Assembly: GCA_945859605.1 (NCBI GenBank)
Contig: OX243814.1
Span: forward strand, 20,684,035 to 20,748,034
Reading direction: 5' to 3'
Length of the DNA stretch: 64,000 bases
Origin: Lumbricus rubellus
Lineage: Eukaryota > Annelida > Clitellata > Crassiclitellata > Lumbricidae
The notes under the pieces are model-generated. The model did not search any database. It saw only the letters and a list, made by a program, of their open reading frames with translations, and was not told where the DNA came from. Made by a program: the position numbers and the translations under genes. How positions within the stretch are numbered: position 1 is the stretch's first letter; every line of letters starts with the position of its first letter. Positions 60,401-64,000 of the stretch are shown here, one piece after another.

Positions 60401-60931
60401 AAAAAGACACAAACAGATGAAGTCAACATTTGAATAAAGACTCATTTATCCTCATATGCTGCAAAAACGCCGTTAACTGTGTTAAAGAACGCTACAAGAA
60501 TAAGACAGATCGCGGTGGCACATCGCACCCAGTAACTTGTCAAGCACACATAAAATAAATAAATAATACTAAAGTGAACATAACAAATCAGCGTTTGCTG
60601 GCAGAGGACAAACAATACCAAGTTATCTATTTCTACATCTGTCTAAATTTTTCATTCCTGAGGGCCATTCCATACCTTAGGCATACAATAGAAAAGAAAT
60701 TTAAACAAACAATGAAGTATACAATACCTGTGGGTTTTTGCGATACTGGTCAATTGCCCAGACGGTTGGAACGTGCGTTTGCACGAGTTGTGGCAGACTG
60801 TACTTCGTTCCGAACGCACGTGAACAGATAAGGCGAGTCTTTCCAACTCCAGTGTCGCCAACGACGACGCACTTGATGACCTGTAGTTCACTGACAATAT
60901 CATCTAGATTAAGATGACTTGAATCCATCAT
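51322..60931 (-). CDS. RHOBTB atypical Rho GTPase, whole gene (8 exons)
   Basis: Eight minus-strand exons join in phase to 689 codons plus stop, close to the vertebrate RHOBTB1/2 length of about 700. The Rho-like domain (about 18-220) has P-loop GDTGVGKT at 25-32, [30 protein letters not shown] and CGCQVD in place of NKxD. Then come a proline-rich linker, a split BTB1 (about 255-455), BTB2 (about 465-590, [21 protein letters not shown]) and a C-terminal domain with [15 protein letters not shown], ending [15 protein letters not shown] proteins are cullin-3 ubiquitin-ligase adaptors with degenerate GTPase sites. The DTFG motif replaces DxxG-Q, so GTP hydrolysis is probably absent. No CAAX box. 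Chosen ATG at 60931 (second ATG follows); a GTG upstream is not used. Confidence 0.96.
52206..52354 (-). CDS. RHOBTB exon 7 (C-terminal domain)
   Basis: [20 protein letters not shown], then HRHPPLW. The donor GTTTGT is weak, but joining to exon 8 restores the conserved PPLWYLKE block. Without splicing a TGA follows after FVH. Confidence 0.9.
52371..53460. repeat. 39-copy 28-bp minisatellite
   Basis: Hand count gives 39 units of GAACATSTGTCACATCASATGTACGATA (28 bp) with only a few other substitutions. Each unit can fold as ACATSTG-TCACAT-CASATGT. It fills the intron between RHOBTB exons 6 and 7 up to 16 bases from the exon 7 acceptor. Confidence 0.97.
53895..54134 (-). CDS. RHOBTB exon 6 (BTB2 end)
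   Basis: Residues about 510-589: [39 protein letters not shown] and [11 protein letters not shown]. Exactly 80 codons, phase 0 to 0. Confidence 0.95.
55213..55287. mobile_element. 75-bp piggyBac-type MITE
   Basis: TTAA at both borders with perfect 11-bp inverted ends CCCTTTAATGC / GCATTAAAGGG. Sits in the RHOBTB intron just downstream (transcript sense) of the exon 5 donor. Confidence 0.75.
55300..55418 (-). CDS. RHOBTB exon 5 (BTB2 start)
   Basis: [20 protein letters not shown] and [16 protein letters not shown], the first half of BTB2. CTCAG acceptor, GTCAGC donor, phase 1 in, 0 out. A TTAA-flanked MITE starts 12 bases past the donor. Confidence 0.94.
56580..57487 (-). CDS. RHOBTB exon 4 (end of Rho domain, linker, BTB1)
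   Basis: Residues 167-469. [20 protein letters not shown] ends the Rho domain; [19 protein letters not shown] is the proline-rich linker. BTB1 is split: [20 protein letters not shown], a long insert, then [13 protein letters not shown]. The end is [14 protein letters not shown]. Phase 2 in, 1 out. Confidence 0.95.
57488..58681. other. RHOBTB intron 3, no other feature
   Basis: AT-rich intron DNA between exons 3 and 4. Open frames here are short and not conserved-looking. Confidence 0.5.
58682..58873 (-). CDS. RHOBTB exon 3 (nucleotide-binding core)
   Basis: Residues 103-167: [40 protein letters not shown] and GPFFK. Phase 2 to 2. The open minus-strand frame called from an internal start nearby is out of frame with the gene. 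Confidence 0.94.
59949..60052 (-). CDS. RHOBTB exon 2 (switch II)
   Basis: Residues 69-103: [40 protein letters not shown] acceptor, GTCTCT donor, phase 0 in, 2 out. Confidence 0.94.
60728..60931 (-). CDS. RHOBTB exon 1 (P-loop, switch I)
   Basis: Residues 1-68: [36 protein letters not shown] and [17 protein letters not shown]. Donor CACAG|GTATTG, phase 0. Confidence 0.95.
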
Positions 60932-63485
60932 ATTCTCACTCACACAAAACGCAACGCAGCTGCATATGTAGAGTCCAGCCGAGAGAATGACACACGCACA
61001 CGCAGCAGCAGCAGCGGCACTCAGTTGATCAAAGTCTTCAATGTACTCTTCTTCTCAAGTCTTTTACATCGCTTGTCATCTCTTGACCTCTCACCTAAGT
61101 AAAATAATACTCAACCAGTAAGAGCAAATCAGTCAATGCAGATGATTTACTCTTCGCTACCAGATTTATCTGGTCGTCGTCTGTGTTTGGGTCGGTTGTT
61201 GTGTTGCCTTATTATTGGGACAACTGCCAGTGCTGTCAACTGTCCTCTTCAGTGTCAAGCTCAGCTGCCTTTCAGCAAACAATCTACAGCTGACAATCTA
61301 TAACACAAAATAAAATACTGCAATAAAGCTTTCAGGCACCTGCTCAAACGTATATAGAATAATGCTACGAATTTCTCTCAGCAGCAAGTTAATACCTTGA
61401 AGAGAGCAGAACACTCAACAATTGGCTGTTAATCTATGTAGGTGTAGGTGTAGGTGGGTGTAGTCCTCTCAAGCACACACACACCTTTTTATGAGAAATG
61501 GGTTGGTTTGAACTTGCAGGTGACTCAAAATTGCTCTGAGAAATGAGAAATCAGTCATGCATAGTTGGACACTCTGACACACATGCAATGAAACATTGCA
61601 ATATACTGACATCATAAAATGCAACATGAATTGAAATCCATCCATCAACCCTTCCCTCCCCTGCCCACCATTCAGACTAAACTGGCTCAGAAGACAGTCA
61701 TCATATTTGGTTCACTTCTGGAGAATAAATCACTTCAATTCTGCAACCCCTTCCCCTCTCTCACTCTTTACCAGCCAAAGCCTCACAATGCTAGTGTAAA
61801 TTTGAAGTTGCATTGAGCTATATATAGATGCTATTCTTGAAATTCTACTTGGAGGTCCCATGTTTTCTAAATTCCTTTGCTGACACCAACGACATCAACA
61901 CCATGGGGCATGGCATGGCTGAGCTAAATTTGGCTGCAAGTTATTATGTACACTTGTACAGGCAACATGGTTAATGTAGTTAATGAAGCTAATGAAGCTG
62001 GTTTAGTCTTATCATCATCTGCCCTTTGCTCCTTGTTGTTGTGTGCTCGTGTTTTTATACTTTGACCACCGCATGACTGTGCCTAATCTGAATTAAGGTC
62101 TAGTTTCATGGCCCAACTAATTTTAACTACCAGTCATCATAGCTAGAACCTGAATTCAGTGTGGAGGAGTAAAGGAACACATGTTAAAACTTCCCTTGAT
62201 TAATGACTAATTCTGATAGCATATTTAACAGAATAACCTTCTCTCATGTCTGGCTAAGGCAGGCTATGTCAAAATATTGCTTGTTGTACTATATGATGTT
62301 TTTGATAAAACGAACAGTCATTACCTCTCCTACACAGACAGTGAAGTATGTTTATTGAGTTCCTCAAAATGAAAAGCCATAAAATTTTGGCCAAAGATCT
62401 GTGGCAACATAACTGAACGCGTGTTAGCACTCATAACTGAATGACATGTTCAGAATATGTGACATAAGTGGTCTGTTAGGTTAATGAGTTGGGTCAGTAA
62501 TGAGACACACTGCAGGTTCATGCCTGTTCAGCAGATCTGTGTATCCACACGTAATGACTCTGAAGAAGTTGTTTGCACACACGTTGTACCTCAGTCATCT
62601 AGCAGTACAACGACTACAACGTGGTACCAACATAAGCCAGGAAGTAAACACAGCAAGCCCTACGCTACACTGGTACAGTGTCCAGGTCCATGAGATTCGT
62701 CTATGTCCATAACAATTCTCAAAGAGAAGGATATGACCACCTGGAGCTCCTATATTCGAATAGGGATACATGGAAGATTTACTATTACCAGTCATCCACT
62801 AAATAGTTATCCAACATCTGAATAATTGTCAACTTCATCATAACTATTTCAATGCGTGACACATGCCTTCTCGAGAGACATTTGAATATCTATGAATTTT
62901 CACAGATTAACCTTGCTGGCCGAACTGAATACCAGACTGCTATAATATGACAGTCACACACCGGTAGTTAAGTTAAATCTTATTGCTGCAACACTAGCAA
63001 TTAACCCCCAATGCACACACCCATTGATGAATTTTGGCATTTCTTAAAGTATGAAAACAGTTATAAATGTATAGAAATACTACAATAAAATAATACTTTT
63101 GGGCATGCAAAATTGTCCTCAACCGCAGTCAAGTGTTGAGACAAGTGCATGGCTCAAAGCAAACTTCTTGGGTGAAAGGATGAATGGATATCTCGTGTGG
63201 GATGAAGAGAGAAGCCTTTGTAATGTTCGACTGGCCAAGTGGGAGTGAGCAAGCAATTGAACTGGCATGATGACAGGTGACGGACCTTAGAAAGCAAAGA
63301 CAGGTGGACACATAGGACGTCATAGGGAGGCAGCCAGACAAGAAAGGCATCTAAACAAAGACCATCAAGCAGCTACGAAAAGTAAAAGATGGTGGCAAAG
63401 AAAGTTGCTTCAAATGCTTTCAAACTGCTTTACACCATAAAAACATACAGTTTATACGTCGATGGTTAAAACTGCATATATATAT
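60932..63485. other. RHOBTB 5' flank
   Basis: The first 400 bases upstream of the start include a (CAG)n stretch near 61000 and a GTCGTCTGTGTTTGGGTCGG segment near 61170 that may be promoter or leader. No coding exon was recognised up to 63485. Confidence 0.4.
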
Positions 63486-64000
63486 TAGGGTGGTTGCATC
63501 TCTAATGGAAAATTTTCAACTTAAGATCTCATATTTCTCCAACCCGCCCTTCCGTGCCACTTGGTCTAAAACCTATGTAGCCCAAAAATTATCAGAATTG
63601 AAAAATATTTAGGACTTGCGCAACGTCGTTGAAGTTTAGTATTTTACAAATAATTGTCGTAATTTTGAGCATAAGTATTATTTACTTCAAAGTCTTAGAA
63701 TTATAGTTTTCTGACAGAAATACTTTATGATTTTTACTTAGGCACAGCTGAAAGGTATATTCTACAATGTTTTTGGCATCAGTGATTGCTAATTATCTAT
63801 TTTTATGAGCATTTTAGCGGTAATTGACAAGTGAGGGAATTCCTGCGAAAAATGATCTATTCTGTCCAATGTTACGATCTTTTATTAGTTACATTCCAAG
63901 TCATCAATGCACTACCGTACACAATACACATAGTCTTACATACATTAGGCCTATTATTATATCTTAGGCTGTATAGTATCTCGTGCATTGTAGAATTTAT
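63486..64000 (-). mobile_element. inverted copy of the hAT-like element end (runs off window)
   Basis: Begins TAGGGTGGTTGCATCTCTAA and is nearly identical, in opposite orientation, to 48957-49476, including TTAGGACTTGCGCAAC. The left border is intact; the remainder lies beyond the window. Confidence 0.9.

Noticed and set aside
60932..60943. GTG start four codons upstream in RHOBTB
   Set aside because: Not an ATG; ATG at 60931 is the first usable start.

Overview
This is animal nuclear DNA. It has spliced genes with short exons and 0.3-4 kb AT-rich introns, many microsatellites, tRNA-derived SINEs and several small DNA transposons. The gene set (a dopamine D2-like receptor, an atypical Rho GTPase of the RHOBTB family, a cadherin with a protocadherin-15-like membrane-proximal region, an F-box/LRR protein) and the very frequent palindrome TAGGCCTA suggest a marine invertebrate, perhaps a deuterostome such as an echinoderm or hemichordate. 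The species cannot be named from the window alone.

Four protein-coding genes could be assembled exon by exon. Splice sites and reading phases agree at every junction, so all four appear complete. (1) 715-18573, minus strand: a 20-exon single-pass cadherin-like protein, 1,063 aa, with signal peptide, cysteine-containing N-terminal region, about six cadherin repeats, a membrane-adjacent domain, one membrane helix and a short cytoplasmic tail. (2) 22157-27154, plus strand: a 4-exon, 625-aa class A GPCR close to dopamine D2-like receptors, with a long third intracellular loop. (3) 30389-44934, plus strand: a 7-exon, 586-aa F-box/leucine-rich-repeat protein with a glycine-rich N-terminus. (4) 51322-60931, minus strand: an 8-exon, 689-aa RHOBTB protein with a Rho-like domain, two BTB domains and the conserved C-terminus. 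Genes 1 and 2 are divergent; genes 3 and 4 are convergent.

The rest is introns and intergenic DNA rich in mobile elements. There are five SINE copies of one family. A 1.12-kb element at 29008-30131 has 194-bp inverted repeats and a 6-bp target duplication and encodes a small protein. Two hAT-like insertions have 8-bp duplications (38701-40023 and 47321-49476), the second nested in a piggyBac-like element with TTAA ends (47204-50148). Two Tc1/mariner-type elements lie in cadherin introns, and there are several MITEs. Large satellites include a 39-copy 28-bp array in a RHOBTB intron. No operon-like organisation, RNA gene or CRISPR array was seen. The four genes have no evident common pathway; their adjacency looks like ordinary genome neighbourhood.
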